From Tribonema minus (lineage: Eukaryota > Sar > Xanthophyceae > Tribonematales > Tribonemataceae): a stretch of 64,000 bases of DNA. Positions within the stretch are counted from its first letter, which is position 1. Every line of letters starts with the position of its first letter. Positions 12,073 through 27,300 of the stretch are shown here, in pieces. The stretch covers positions 1,426,001 through 1,490,000 of the forward strand of contig JAFCMP010000536.1 in NCBI GenBank assembly GCA_017506865.1. The letters run 5' to 3'. The notes under the pieces were generated by a model, which worked only from the letters and a program-made list of their open reading frames with translations, had not been told where the DNA came from and did not search any database. The position numbers and the translations under genes are program-made.

Positions 12073-14010
12073 ATGACGTGTGCATACATGAGTTGCTAGT
12101 GCTGCTGTGCAACCACGGCACCGCTATGTGATATGCTGCAAAGCTATAGGGGGTAGGCGTACGATATGGGGGTTCACAGGCTTAGAGTCTGAGTATGCGA
12201 GTGTTGGGGTCAAACAAGGGGGGGGGGAGGGGAGTGCATGTAAATTGGAGAGGTGTCTCAGAGACAAGCAGACAGCAGGTGTGATTCGAGCATACACGAG
12301 AGTGGCCGCTAGGATACACAAGTCTATCTTGCCGTGCCCTACATGGGTGCAAAGGGGGGGCGGGGGTAATACATGTCGGGTAAAAGAGGGGGGGTCATCA
12401 ATACAGGCAGGCACAGCAGCAGTTGAGCACTGCCATCAATGTCGCTGAGCTCTGCTGGTGCCGCCTCTATCCAGCCCCATTTATGGGCAGCAACTGTGGC
12501 GAACTGCACCGCACCGAGTCAGCAACTTGCCCCAATGTACGGGCTGAAGTGTGATGTCACAGGAGCTGCCAGACAAAACGGGTGTGTGAGGTGATTCGCG
12601 GTACATGTTGAAGAGACTGACGCTGGAGGAGAGGGGGGGAGGGTGTAGCGCCCTTCCTTGCTCTCATGCAGCCTTTGAATAGACAGTGAAGGTGTCGCAA
12701 TGGTGTGGCTTTATCTGTGTGTGCGTTTTCTTGTGCCTCTTGCTTTCCTGACACAAGCATAGCTTGCACAATGTATGCTCTGCTTGGCACCACCTGCGTT
12801 TGGGACCCTATATACGGCAACCTCGTCAGTAGGGTGTCAGGTTGCTTGTCGTGCACTGTGTATGTTGGGCAACAATGCTCGCAGTGCATGAAGGATGATC
12901 AGCAGCCGGTGTTGAATACGTGGTGCAATGGCGCCAGCTGCAGCTGAAGGCTATGCATTTCGGCTTGTGTGTTACGTGTCAACTGTCAGCCTGTACATAA
13001 GTCCTGCCCGCATTGTACAGCAGATGTGTACATGCATGACTCAATTCCTCAAGTGTGGCTGAAGTATGCAACGAGCATGTGGCAAACAGCTTCCACAGTA
13101 TGCAGGCTAACAGGTGAGGTTGAACAGCTGCTACAGGCAGAAACCCACATCAGCAAACCTCGTTGTGTGCTGTCTTTCCATGATGGAGTTGTGAAGCAAT
13201 AACGCACTCTGTATATGCGTTGCGCGTGCCTGCATCCAATTTGCAAATGGATCATTGCCACTTGTGGGCGCTGACAATGCTCTCTCTGCGACAGCCAGCC
13301 ACATTGATTCTGGTGACGGTGGTGACATTCTGCATTGAGTGTAGGATACCGCCGGGAGTGTGCACCTGTTACCACCTGCGCCATCTGCATGGATGTACAT
13401 AGCACCGGCACCACGCCTCCCCGGCAAAGAGCTGCAAAGAGCTGCGTATTTCTCAGCATCTATCAATCATAACAAGCACCTGCGTTCAGCTACCAATGGA
13501 CTTCCGGCCATAGGAACGGTTGCAGAAGCTTCTTTTGATAGCTTCTTTAGGCGTTGACTTGTGAAAAAACATACTCACCACATTTGCGTACGACAGAGTG
13601 AAGGGCACGTGAAGGAGCTTGGGGGGGGGGAGGAGGAGGGTGGCACTGTTTCTGAAAGTCTTTTGCAGAAACATGCATTGACACTGCTGACGTGCTGAGT
13701 CTCAGAGCATATGGCATATCTGGGCTGTGCGACAAACTAGAAGCTGAGCGTTGAGGGGGCAAGTGAGAGTATGCATGTGTGTTTTCTGCCGTGAGCTTCA
13801 ACAGCTTGAAGAATACGGTGTCGTTATGAGACACGTGTGCCACCGACATGCAAACAGACAGATGTCCAGAGGTTTGTATAACTTCGATACATTACGACGT
13901 CTCCCGCTGATGCCAGCCGTGAGATGCGCTCACTCTGCACCACCGACCCACAAACACGGACTCTCTTTGTAAAAATGTTGCTGTAGGTGGCTGCATTGTG
14001 GATGCACCGC
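12073..14010. other. Convergent intergenic region
   Basis: Lies between the 3' ends of the NnrU-like gene (+) and the RCC1/UBR/WW gene (-). It has G-rich runs (12217, 12354, 13621) and no recognised gene. Open frames here lack family motifs. Confidence 0.5.
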
Positions 14011-15300
14011 CTAGAGCGCCCACTTGCTCTCCTGGGTTGCGGCGTTGAAGTAGTAGCTGCAGCCGCTCTCATCGTCAAGGAGCTGCACCCAGCCGCTGTC
14101 GGGCTGCGCGGCAGCACAACACACAGCATCAGGTGTACACCGAGTCAGTGGCTGCACGTGTGCACATGATCTGTGCACAGCGATTCTTCACCTGGTGCTG
14201 GGAACTTGAAGTTCAAGTTGACACACGCGCTAGCTTTCCGCATCCGCTGCCGCTACAGCGTGTCCCAGTGCGAACAAGCAGCAGAGCTGTTTTTTTTTGT
14301 CACGTGGCTTCGCTCAGGCTAGCTAGGTCCGGCTGCGCCATGACAGCAGGAGCTGAAACACAATTGAATGCGGGCATATGATAAGTGGCAGCAGCGTACC
14401 AGCCCAGAGCTCAGAAGTACAGGTGCACTTGGCGAACAGTCTACTGACGAGTTGAGCTAGCCCCAGCAGCCGCACAATCCCGCAATGGCGCTGCGCAGCA
14501 ATGGCAAGTCTCATCATACATTTGCTCCGCTAGTGTGCGAATGTGGAAAGGCAAAGAACCTCACGCCCGGCTTTTGGTGCAGCATGTATACATACATAGT
14601 GCGCTCTTCAATAACTTTAACTTACTGCATCGACCCCATGTCATGTCTGTGAGTGGCAGGCTACCACCCAAGCACGATACTTGTGTACATGGCGTCGCTT
14701 CAAATGCTGAAAGCTACTCACTGTTCAAGCCGCACTGCGAAGCGTGAAGCGTGAAATATACACAAGTGTTTTTCCAAACTAACATAGCGCACCTCCACAG
14801 GCACGAGCGCGCCATTGTCATTGACACCGTCTCCAAGCGTGGCACATTCTTACTCTCAGAGTTTGCTACCTCGCAAGTCCCTTCAAGCAATGATATTGGT
14901 GCAGATGAGCCATGCGTTCAGACAGTGCATCAATGTACACACGTACTGTTCGAGCCGCACCGTGAAAGTAAGAGTTGTGAAATAGAAACGCGTGTTTGCC
15001 AATGCGCACCTCCACCGGCACAAGCGCGCTGTCGTCATTGACACCAGCTCCAAACTGCGCAGCGGAAGCAAACAGAGTGACATACAGTATGAAGTACTTC
15101 GAAGTACTTCGAAGAAGTTTTTTTTTCAAAGAAACACAACGCACCTCCACCGGCACAAGTGCGCCGTCGTCATTGACACTGTTGCCACCCATGATGTCAG
15201 TCGCTGGCAATGTCCAAGACGTGGTGTTGGTGGCTTCATGCCAGTAGTAGGGCGCTCCGCTCGCGTCATCGACAAACGCCGACCATCCTGATGGTATGAT
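14011..15300 (-). other. Two C-terminal WW domains
   Basis: Exon 15300-15145 encodes GWSAFVDDASGAPYYW and TNTTSWTLP. Exon 14103-14011 encodes GWVQLLDDESGCSYYF and TQESKWAL and then stop. Both have the two spaced Trp residues and the central aromatic pair of WW domains, which bind proline-rich ligands. The second lacks the final Pro because the stop codon follows at once. Confidence 0.88.
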
Positions 15301-18300
15301 CTGGGGGGAGGGAGGAGTACATAGGAAGTACAGGAGGAGTGCAGAAGAAGTACAGGCTTGAGCTCAAGCTGTTCACTACGTTGTTCACCACCAGCGCATA
15401 GCGTTGTTGCAGTTATGGCAACTATTTTCCACGGCATCACGGCGGAAGTCACGCTATCAACTACAGCAGCATGGCATTCGGTGCGTTCATATTGTAGCGG
15501 ACTGCGCTGGCACTGTTAAGGCACGTCGAGGCAATTCTGCCTGGCACTTCAAAGACATGACCTGGCACCAGATAGCAGATATCCTTGGTTTTACCATACT
15601 TAATTTCAAGATACAGTACGCCGCAACCTCTGACTGTGTTGTGACCCACCGTATGCGTCGAGCGCGTTGGCATGGTCCCTAAGCTACATGTGCCTCGAGG
15701 GTTAGGGTTAGGGCTAGGGTGAGGATTACGGTTAGGGTTAGGGTAACCCGGTCCTCACTTATGCGAGCACTGCGCTGGCGCGGCAGCACGACATGCTTGG
15801 TCCCGCTGCGTTTACTGGTCAAGAGCAAGCTCAACTATCCCTAAGATTGAGAAGCGCACTCATTGCTGGCATGCGCATGCATCGATCGGGTGGCATCGCA
15901 TGACACTGTTTTGCGGAGGCCATGCACGTCTTTCAAACTTGAGGCATACACTCCAAAGTGCATACATGCCTACCGGTGCCATCCGTAACCCTAGTAGCCC
16001 TACAACTCACCTGCATGCCAGTGGGGTCCGTGACCGTGGAGACCGAAGGCGTGCTGCTAGACGGCCAGCAAGCTCGAATCCTCTCTTGCAGAACGGCTGA
16101 CGCCTGCTCGTACTGGGCCTGCGGAGATGCGCAGACGGCAGCAGCGCTCAGCGCAGTTTGAGCAGCAGAACTCAATGCGCCGTCTCCGCAGCAGCACTCG
16201 GTGCCGTCTGAGCAGCATCATGCAGTGCAGTCTCGCCAGAGCATGGCTCGTTGCAGTTTGAGCATTGCTCAACGTAATCTGAGCAGCAGCGCTCGCCGCA
16301 GTCTGAGCAGCAGCGCTCGGCGTAGTCTGCCCAGCGCTCAACACAATCTGGGTAGCAACGCTCAGCACAGTCGTATGGGGCAGCAGCGTTCAGCGCAGTC
16401 TTAGCAGCAGCGCTCGGCAAAGACAGCAGCAGCACTCAGCGCAGCAGTCCGAGCAGCTGCGCTGCGCAGCCCGACGGCGCACGCGTGGTGTCGCGGTCAG
16501 GCACCTGAGCGGCAGGGGCGATAGGGTTATGGTTAGGGTTAGGGCTTAGGGTCTAGGGTTAGGGTACCCCTAACTATAACCCCAAGTGCATGTGCAGCAG
16601 TAACTCGACCATCAGCTGGTGCTAGTTTGGGTCTGGCATCGCTGACGCGTTTTGCACTGGAATCATGTGATTGCACTACAGGCGCACATGAGGATCATGC
16701 CCCCCGTGTGCGTGGCGGCGGCAGCAGCGGTCAGCTAGAGAGCGCTCAGTCTGCCTGTGGCAGTCACAGAGCGGCAGTTACAGATGCAGCGCTCAGCCCG
16801 CCCGACCACGCCCCTCCAACGGCGGCAATCAGCACCGGCAGATCGCCGTGATGTGCATGCATTAGGTTTGAGCCAAGGCGTGTGTGCGTACCTTGTTGAG
16901 CGCTGCCGCAGCGGGCGCAGACAGGACGGAGGAGCGCCACTGCGCCAGGCGCCTGCCCGACACCTGCACGGTCATACATACGTACATACATGAACAGCCT
17001 TTAATGAGTCTAATGAACCACGCCAGCGCTGCCCACTGACCGAGGGGGGCCTGCTCCACGGCGCAGCATCAATACAGGTGAATCATCTCAGTTTATTCAC
17101 ATTCATGCGCGTTGCTGTGCAGAGTTGGATGGACGCACACATGGGCAGTGTCGCTCACGCCGCTCCGCAGCCACGCGCAGCATGTACCAGCAGCCGCGGT
17201 GACAGTGCTTTCGTGTGTGTGAAGTCATTTCTATTGAGCGCTGCTGTATGAGGTCAAATGGATGCACACCTGCCAGGCGTTGCTGGTGAGCCATGACTAG
17301 CCTCAATGATGGCATATTCGCATCCGTGAATTCATCTTTGACAGATGCGTACCTGGCAGTTGTCGCTGGTGACGCACCGCGGTCGTGACCAGTATTAGTG
17401 ACAGTACATTCAAGTTCATGAATAAATCTCTGATACAGGGCGAACCCGAACGTCGTCTCAGCGACAGTACATTCACGTTCATGAACTCATCTGCGATGAA
17501 ATGCACACCTGAAAATCATCGCTGGTCCCGCACCGCGGGCGCGAGCAGCCGAGCTTCAGGGGGCACCGCAGCAGCCGATCCCAGACGACCATCTTGCTGT
17601 CCCAAGCGCGCAGGGACTGCAGCAGCCTCTCGGGGGCGCACAGACTCGTGGCGCGCCGCCTGCTGCGTGTGCGATCATCGACGGAACGCGCATGACTGGT
17701 CATCTGTGAGCGCCGCACTTGTGGGGGGATGCTGGTGCTGGTAAAGTGAAGTTGATGCTCCACGGGCACACATGCTCGTGGCAAGCCGCCAGCTGCTGCA
17801 ATGTGTGCGACAGCGCACAGCACAGCACATGTGGAGGTTCAATCCTGACCAACGGTGTGTGCATGACGCGTCGCCTCCAGCATCCCACCCGTCGGGCGCC
17901 GTCGTTTGCTGATTGAAAGTAGGTACAAGTCGCAAACCCATTCATATGTGTGCGGCGAGTCGCACTACGTTGTCTGCTATCAAGTGCCGACTGCGGTTCA
18001 CGCTGTGGTCAGCAGAATGCGAAAAATTTGCTGTAGCATCAACCGCATTGCGTGAAGAGCCAGTGATAACTAGTTGAAGTCGAACGAGGGCGCCACGCAG
18101 ACTTCTTGCTTCTGACTTGTGCGTGACAAAAAGTATGCAGCCTACCCTTCAGACTTGAATTCCGAAAAATCATGAGGGTGTATTGAATAAGCACATCGAA
18201 CATTCCGCAGTAATACGCAAATCTGCATATTTCTTGAGGCCTGTTGACTTGGCGCACAAAATGCCACAAAGCTCCAGCTGAGTAAGGGGCCACCAACTCC

Positions 18301-21300
18301 AATGCACATTAGGTCTTGCGGAGTCGCTTAACAGGTGGCGGCGCACAACATATCACAGCATGCCAACTTGTTGGACAAGAAAGCGGTTTAGCTTGCTCTG
18401 TAGATTCGACTAATTCTGACCCCTCAGCTCTGACGCAGCACTTGCACCTCAATCTGCGCTCATGGCTGCCTTACCCAAACTCTAACCCTAACCCTGACCG
18501 GGCTTCCTGCCAGCCGTGCCCTGCGTTGAAAACAGCACCGGAGCCCACCAGCATGGCAGTGTCCCCATTGAGCTGTAGCCTCGTGCAGTTTCCACAGCCA
18601 TACTGCTTTGGCGCACACCATCACATAGTGATTCATGCATACCTAGGCGCGCCGTGCCGCGCCTTCGCCTGCTTTGACTGGATACCATCCTACCTCTACC
18701 ATCATACCGGGGCGCGCCCTGCCGCACGCTCTGGCGGCGCCTTGCGGCCCCCTGTCCTGGCCTCGCTCGCAACGTGCATGCCAGCCGTTCAATCCTGCAC
18801 CCGTTTCTTTGCCCCATTCCTTACCCTCGCCTGTCTTCATGGCGTGCCATCGCACAGTGATCCATACATACATACCTGGGCGCGTCCCGCCTGACGCTCT
18901 GTCGACACCGCGCCGCCGCCCGTGCGGCCCTGTCCTGTGTCATGACGGCGGCGCCGTCCGGGTCCAGAGACCCCGGCAGACCGGCGCACATGTGCTGCGC
19001 GTAGTGGCGCACGCCGCCGCTGTGCGGCCACAGTGCCGGGTCTGCCAACATCGCCAGCTGGCGCGACGAGAGCTGCCAACACAGGGAGAAAGGAGGCATC
19101 GGGGCGTGTTAACGTTGTTAGGCGCAGAGAGAAGCGAATGCTGGTATGCGTCAGACGTCAATCTGTGGATCAGATGTTTGGCAATCTCGCGTGCGAGGCC
19201 GCAGCGTCAGATCCCCAACAGCAGCGCCACCTGGCGCGACGAGAGCTGCACGTGCGGGAGAGAGAGGATTGTGGCATGATTTGAGGGTGCGGGGCGAAGA
19301 GAATATACATATATACTGGTGTGCGTCAGACGATTCTGATGCGGGAAGCGTATCGATAAGTAGTGCGCGCGTGTGGCGCATGTGCGTCCACAGCGTCGGG
19401 CCCGACAGCGTCGCCACCTGGCGCGACGACAGCTGCACACACGGGCGGAGAGGAGGCACAGAGACGTGCTACTGATTAATTGAATAACAATAGAAGTAAT
19501 AACAGTGTAAGGCGCAGGGGCAAGAAGCTGCTGATTAGCCACCTGGCGCCACGAGAGCTGCGTACGCGGACGGAGAGAGGAATGTGTTATCGTGTGAGGG
19601 TGCAGGGCGAAGCGAATGCTGGTTTGCATCAGACACTTGTGAGGAGGGAAGCGTCACAATGATGAGTTTGTGCATCAGGCCCGTGTGCGGCCGCAGCGTC
19701 GGGTGAGCCAGCATCGCCACCTGGCGCGATGAGAGCTGCCCACACAGGGATGGAGGAGGCGCAGGAACGCGTGTGAAGAGCGTTGCTCATGTAGCAGGGC
19801 GCAGGGCAAGCTGGGCACCCCTTTGACCGGACGCTTGCTGCGGGTCCTCAAGGGTTAGGGTTACGGTGAGGGTTAGGGTTAGGGTTAGGGTTAGTAACCC
19901 TGAGATTCTTGATACGAGTGGTGGTCCGCGGGCGCCACGCTGTCATGTGTTTCATCGGAGGCGTGCTTGGCGGCATAAACGAGGGTTAGGGTTAGGATTA
20001 GGGTTAGGGTTGGAGTTAGGGTTACCACGCGCGCCGCCCATGTGCTGTTGCCCCTGGCCGTCACTGACTGTCTATTCTGGGCACAGCACGCTGCAAGGGC
20101 GACGAATGAGAGCTCGCTGACGCTGTGCACCGCCGTGTGCGCGCCCGCCACGCTCCGGCCAAAGGTGTGCCACTCAAATCTACCCCAAACCCTTATCCCA
20201 ATCTGGACCCTAACGCTGTCCGCAACTCGAGGAAAGCAACGCTCTGCGTGCATTTCGGTGGCACTTACGTATGAAACACCTGGCCTCGCCCCGGAGGTGT
20301 TCACAACTGCAGGCTGCTTCATGAGTACCCGCATACCTGCATTGAAGCGGCCACGTCCACGGAGGCGCTGGCACCGTCGCCGTACGCATCCGACAGCTGC
20401 AGCAGCGAGCAGCAGATGCGCACGCAACCGCAGTCATTGTTTCAGCACTTTTGATTGTTTTGTGCCTACGCCAGCACCGAGTATGTGTGCCGAGGTGAGC
20501 TTTGCAACGAGGCAGCTAGGTGTTAGGGGTAGGGCTGGGCGGTCAGCTGCGTCCAGGTTACATCTTTGATCAAGTTGCGTGAACAGCTGATGCAGCTGTG
20601 AGTGATTTGGCAAGCGAATCGATAGACCATGCAAACGCACGCACAAGGTCGCAAGGTATTTCTATAATCATATTGTACGGCGGGTGCATGTGCGCGCATG
20701 TCAGCAACATCTAGGGTTGATGCAACCTTAAATCGTAAAGTTACGCGTAACGTTTTATGCCGTAATTCATGCCGTAAATCAGAATGCATATCTCAAAACC
20801 GTAAGTTACGGTGCCGGTGCCGTAATTTACGGCATATACTGTATATAGGTAGTAGGTGGTAGCCTGCTACAGTAGTAAGCCGTCTCGTGTTTTTTTTTTA
20901 GAGGCTCGTGTTTTCTCGTGCACACACACCCTCAAAAATCAGGTTTAAGTGAAGTGCGAACGAGATCAGAGTGTGTGTGCTGCATGTGAGATTGTGGCGA
21001 TAATGCAATGAAGGTGCAACGCTGTTGGACAGCCTGCGCCCACGAGCTTCTTTGCGCGGCGGAACAAGTACTTCTTGCTGATATGCATGTAAGCGCACAA
21101 AGCTTAATCCGCAAAAGCAGAGCGGGACTTGGGTGGCGGGCGAGCTTGCAAACGGGAAAGGCGGCTGCTAGATGCAACCACTGCGGCAAACAGTTTCACT
21201 GTCACTGCGGCAAGAACGATGCTGGGGTACCCGAAACGACCGCAGCATCTGAAAAGGCCCAGATTGAGCTCAGGGCTTCGCCAGCACATGCCTCACGGGT

Positions 21301-24300
21301 GTCCTCTCTGTGCTGTTCTAAAGCAACAGACATGATAAGTGTCCTCCACCATGTTGCATTGATCCTGATGTGTGGGGCATATCTGGTTTGGGGTTGGGAT
21401 GTGCACATTTTACAAAAGCCCTCATTTTTGAGCTCATTTACGACATTTACGGCTTTTACTATTTACGATTACGGCATACTTTTGTTACGATTACGATTTA
21501 CAATTTTATGGCTTACGATTACGGTACGTTACGTTACGATTACGATTTACGACTTGAATTTTCAATAATTTAAGATTCCAGCAACCCTAGCAACATCCCT
21601 GCCTACCCAGCAAGTTACCCCAGCAAATGTGACATACCTGCACGCCGCAGTGGACATTTGCGATGGGGTACTTCGGTTTGCTTGGGTGCCACCTTAGACA
21701 TGGTTGGCTGAACGGATGTTGCTGTACTCCCATGCCTGCGTCAGAAGGGCCTCCGCTGGGGCTGCCATTTGCGGCACACGCTTTGACGAGCCTGTACACT
21801 TTTGCCTCGCATACACCATGAAGCAGAGAAGCGGCACGCCAGAAGCGCACACAACGCATACCTGCCGCCAGACTGCAGTCTACTTCGTTTGACACCGTCA
21901 AGCGTAGGAGCATGCACTCTTAACGCCGGCAAGCGTGGACGCATGCACTCTTGAAGTGTCTACATATACCGCACACACCTGCCGCCACACCGCGTCATAG
22001 CGCGATATGGTCTTGTCCGCAGCCAGCGGCAGCGTGCGCGCGTCGTGCGACCGGCAGACGGCGACGCTCGCGCTGCGCCGCGCACGCAGCAGCCGCCGCT
22101 GCCGCGCCGCGCTGCGGCAGACGCGGCGGAACAGCCCCTGCGGCGCCGCCAGCGCGTGCGATGGGAGGACACGCTGGGGGGGCGCGTACAGCCTCTGCGA
22201 GAGGATGCGACGGGAGGCCGTGATTGCTGAGCACTGAGGTATGACTTCTTGACAGCGCACAGCTCAGCTCATGTTGAGGTTGGGTCCTGCTGGGCACTTG
22301 ACGTGGCTGTTCATGTCTGCCTTTTGTTTCTTGATGTTCACTTCTGCTAGAAACACATGCACTAGCCGTGAGTCTTGTGTCTGCTTGGGTACCCTGGTTG
22401 TCCACATCTGGCTCGGGTGGTGAGCTAAACGCTCTCAATTCTCATTTTTGAGTGCGCTGAGGCATACATGGGTGACAAGCTGCTGAGCGGTGCTGCGGGG
22501 TGGGCCCGACAGCGCCACGATCGGACCGCCGCTGAGCGCGGAGAATCGCGGCCTCTCTGCGAGCACTCACGAGCAAGATGAGGTAACGGGATTGACCATG
22601 ATCGATGCTGAGCGCTGAGCATAGTGAAGTGTGCGGAGCGCTGTGACAGTCTGCGACACCACGATGCGAGCGAGATCCAAATGCATACTCTGAAGTACTT
22701 GAAGTTGTTGACTGTGTTTGTCGCCAAGCATGCTCGAGGCAAAGCGTTGTCAGTCAGAGGCCAGTGAAGTCTGCAGGTCCACGCGCTGCTGCTCGTGCGG
22801 CGGAGTGATCCGCGAGCGCTGGCAGCGCACGCACCGGCAGCAATCTCTTTTGGGGGGGCGAGAATGCTCATCATAAGCCCTCGCACAATACAACAAAGGG
22901 GTGCAGAAGCGTCGACGGTGGCTGATGCTGAGCACGGTGGTGTTCCACGGTGCTCTGCCGCAGTCTGCTGATGCCATCGTGTACGTCAATGGCGGTACGC
23001 CCGTGCTTGCATGGGCGAGTAGGCACAGCATATCTACTGCTTGTAGGACACCAGGGTGGCGTCCACGACACCACTACTGTAGGATCAGAGTCACGCCGGG
23101 GGCGACACGCATCACGTTTCTTCCGTGGAAAAAGGTGATCATGCGCTGCGTAGCTGCTCATTGCTCATGGCCGTTGACATGACCAACCGCCCGCACGCTC
23201 ATGAGACCATTTCTGTAGGGTTCACGTTGCACCGACGAACACATCGAGCACGTTTTTTGCCATGAAAAAGGTGTCATTTAATTGCGTACCTGCTCCCTGC
23301 CCATGGCCGCTGACATGAGAACTCGCACATCCGGATCTGGCACACACCACTGCCGCTGCTCGAAGGCCCTGGCGTGACAGGGGTCCTGCCGATGCGATCT
23401 TGCCACGGGCGCAGGCAGCCGGCGTGTCGCTTGCAGCAGGCGCTCGTGGCTCATGCGCAGCTTGGGGGGCAGCATCCTTTCATGCTGAGATCAGAGACCG
23501 GGCAGGGTTGAAGAGGGGGTAAGAGTTGAAGTTAAATATAGTTGAAGTTGAGTACACATTGCTAGCGCATCGCTTGCAGCAGGCGCTCGTGGGTCATGCG
23601 GAGCTTGGGGGGCAGCGCCCTCTTGTGCTGGCGCCGGAGCGGCGGTGTTGAGATGAGGGGTTAAGGGTCAGCGTTGGGGTTAGCGCTAGGGTCAGGGCTA
23701 AGCCTAATCTGACCCCAAGGTAGAGACAGGTACACGACACCAGCGCATACTGCCTGTAGCAGCGATTTGTGCATCATACGCAGCTTGGGGCGGCAGCGCT
23801 CGCGCGTGTGCCGTCACCTCAACATTAGGGTCAGCATCACGATTTGGTCTGGGCTAAGGCTAGGGTAGGGAGGACTACGGCAAGGTGCGGGCAGCCAGCG
23901 AGCAGCTTGCGAAAGGCGTTGGTGGGGGTTTGCTGTGGACGACCGCCCGGGGTCACCGTTCAACGGCCCTCTGTCAGCCAACGATCCCAGAGACATGGCC
24001 TCTGACCCAGCCCTAGCTCAGGCTCTAGCATGCCTTCCCCTTGTGCACGCGTATCAGAGGTGCATGGGGCAAGCGCAGAGCGACAGAACATACGTACATT
24101 CGCATGCGCTTCTCGTTGACAGTTTGGCATGGCGCGCGGCGCACCTGTGTGAGCTGCAGCCCCTACGGTGCCTTCACAAGCTGAGTTCTGGGGTTGAGGC
24201 GCTAACCCTAATTCCCAACCCAAACCCAACCGTACCCGTGCCTCTCTGCCGTCAGACCCTACCAAAATTCCAGACGTCGCACCGAGCTCTGACGTTGATG

Positions 24301-27300
24301 TAAACGGACTTGTCGGGGTTAGAGCTAGGTTCTGCCACTACGCCGCAGCCCCACGATTCCCAGACCACTCATGCCAAGGAATAGTGTTGGAGTCCGAGGG
24401 GTGTGGGTCAGGGTGAAAGTCACCTCGCGAGTTGTTCCCTACCTGGTGGCAGCCCTGCTCCACACACGTCAGGGGGCAGCGTTAGGGCTGGAGTCAGAAT
24501 TGGGGTCTGAGTCATCTCGCGCGTTGAACTTTGTTTACGTCCGCTGGAGGGGCGGAAACCCTGTGCAGCATGCAAGGCAGTATGGGGCTCCCATGCTTCT
24601 GCAGTGCGCATGTTCACAGCGCACACATTGCTCTTGACGCTGGTGCAAGTAAATTAATTAGGGGTAGTGTTAGGTTTTGACACTGCGGCACGGCTCCTTG
24701 ATTATAAAGCCATGCATGCCAAGGCATAGCGTTGGAGTCCGAGATGGGGTTAGGGTCAGGAGAAGAGTCATCTCGCGCGTACCTATCTGGCTGCAGCCCT
24801 GCCCCACACAGGTCAGGGGCAGCGTCGGGGCCAGGGTTTGAGGTTGGGGTTTGAGTCATCCCGCACGTTGTACTTCGTTTGCGTCCGCATGAGGGGCGGC
24901 AACCCTGTGAAATATAAGATATTGCGCAGCTCTGACGCTTCTGCAACGCGTATGCTCACAGCGCACATTTTGAATTTGTCTGGCAGCAGCCCTGCCCCGC
25001 TCAGGGTCAGGGTTGGGGCTAGGGTCAGAGTTGGCGTCATCTTGCAAGACCCCCACCAGTCCGGCCGCAGCAGTGCTCCAAACAGGGCAGAATCAGGGTT
25101 GGCATCACTGACGGGCTATGTAGGGTTAGGCCCGGAGTCAGTTGCAATACCCTCACCTGTCTGGCCGCAGCAGTGCTCCACACGGCGACGCGCTGCGCAT
25201 CCGCGGCACCGGACAGCACGCGCGGGTCTGCCGCGGCGCGCGCCGTCAGGAGCTGAGCACTGAGATTGATGAGCAGCGCTGCGACGGCGTCCCTGCACAG
25301 ATCCATGGCCTGCGGAGCGGTGCCACAAGAGAGCCTGAATGTACACTTCTCGATACGCACAGATGCGTCTCTTGCTCTACTGGGGACGGAGCCCACTGTA
25401 TGAACTTCGAGCGCTTGGTCCCAACACAAGGAAAAGTACAAGGAAACGTTTCGCGGCGTGGCTGTAGCCGACCTTAGCACGCGATGAGGACACATGCAGA
25501 GCGTACATGGTGCATGCTCTTTAGTACCAACACATGCATGCCCAGGATTAAATCAGTCAACACACAGCGTACGTCGCATTCTGCGTCAGCATCTGCATGT
25601 AGAAGTTCATCAGTGCATCTTGAAGTGACGCACCTGCAGGCACGGCTGCAATCTCCGGTAGCGCGCCACGAAGAGGCTGTAGGCGTCGGCCCTCTGCATG
25701 GTCGCACGCGTATTGGAGAGCTGAGCCGCTGACACGAGGCCTGACACCCTGGCCATGATGGGGCCGAGGACGTGCTCGTTCCAGAAAACCTCGGCCTGCA
25801 AGTGAGAGCGATATGAGGGCTTGAAAAGAAGTTGTTCGAAAAGCCCACATTTCATTCTGAACGAAAGAAGACAACAGAGTGTGCATGCAGTCTAGTTCTT
25901 CGCAGTTGATTGTGAAAATACATAGAAGTAATATTTTCTTGTGCTCTCTCAAATGCCATGTCAAGCAGTGTCTCAGAGCCGTACGTGCCACACGTAAAGA
26001 TACACTGTGGTCCGTATACTTCAAAAAGTCTATGGGGGGCAGCACAGTGTGGCGTTCTGGCGGAGCGACTCAGGACGTTACCAAGCAGCGGCGGACTGCA
26101 TCACTTGTTGGTTATATCACGCGAACAACACTAGCATCATGTTAGCACTACTAGTAGGAGTGCCATGAACAGTGTAGTGACAGAAAGATTGGTCAGGGCA
26201 GCGTGGAGGGTGATGTGAAGCAGATGCCGCGAAATGGGGTGCCAATACGAGCAACAAATAGGACTTGCGAGAACACTGATGGCGCTGCGCTGCCGATGCA
26301 GAACTGGTATGTGAAACGAGCAATGAAAATTCACGAATGCCCAGGCAGTGCCACTGCAGGGGACGATTTGATTGCTGGTGCAACAGCGCATAGTACAGCT
26401 TAGTACATACTTCGAAGTATAACAATGCACAGTACAATACATGGACACGTGTCTGCTCATGACCGCATGATGTACGCTGCAAATGCGCCCCGCGTGCATT
26501 CTGTCCGAGCAACAAAAATGCTACCCCTTACTACAGTTTGTAGTGCTTTGCATGGCTTCCCAGATGTGACTCGGCGCAGTGCAGATCTGCAGTACATTGA
26601 GCCCTAGAATAAGGGTCAGCAACAGGGCCGAACTCACCGCCTGGCGCCTCCGTTGCCTCTTGCGCTCCCTTAGAGCGGCAGCGTGAAGCCTGGCGAGGTG
26701 GCCGCGGATGAAGCGCTGCACACACTGTGCGGCATCCCAGCGCTGCGACGTGCCAACGGAAGTGGAATGTCAGCAGCCTCAAGTCAATGAAACTTCAAGC
26801 CGTGCGCTCATAGTGGAGACGCACGCGTACTGAAAAGGGTATCTACCATCAAATTGCGGCGTACCAGCGCTGCGACGCCCCAAGAGAATGACGTGAAGTG
26901 CCGTGACGGTCAGGGTTGAACCAGCAATCTATGGTCCGTGAAATTTTGTGAATTTCAAGCCGCGCAGTCGCAATTGAGACGAATGCGAACTGAAGTGGGT
27001 CTCTGTGCCATTGAACCTTACATCATCACGGTGAACGACGTCATTGTTTTTAATTTGCAGCACTCGGCAAGAAGTACTAATCAAGCATTCTGAATCGTCT
27101 AGAGCAACATCAGGTGCAGACGCAATGAGCTGAACCGCCTTCCTCGCTCGATGCCCGCCTTATACGTGACAGCCCAGCAGATGGCTGCTGACGTCGAAAG
27201 TCGCCATTGACGGAGGCGAAGGCATGAACGATAAAGCTGCCCTCCTGAGATGTACAACATCTGAGCAAGGAGTGAAAATCACGTGCATTGTCCCTCTTTG

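Noticed and set aside
21638-21800. Possible extra minus-strand exon ending ...NVHCGVQ with a GTATGTC donor
   Set aside because: No acceptor gives the phase 0 needed between its neighbours.
22901-23182. 94-codon + strand frame
   Set aside because: No motif or splice partner, and it lies in an intron of the minus-strand gene. A possible small minus-strand exon near 22775-22830 (ITPPHEQQRVDLQ) was also left out for lack of a good donor.
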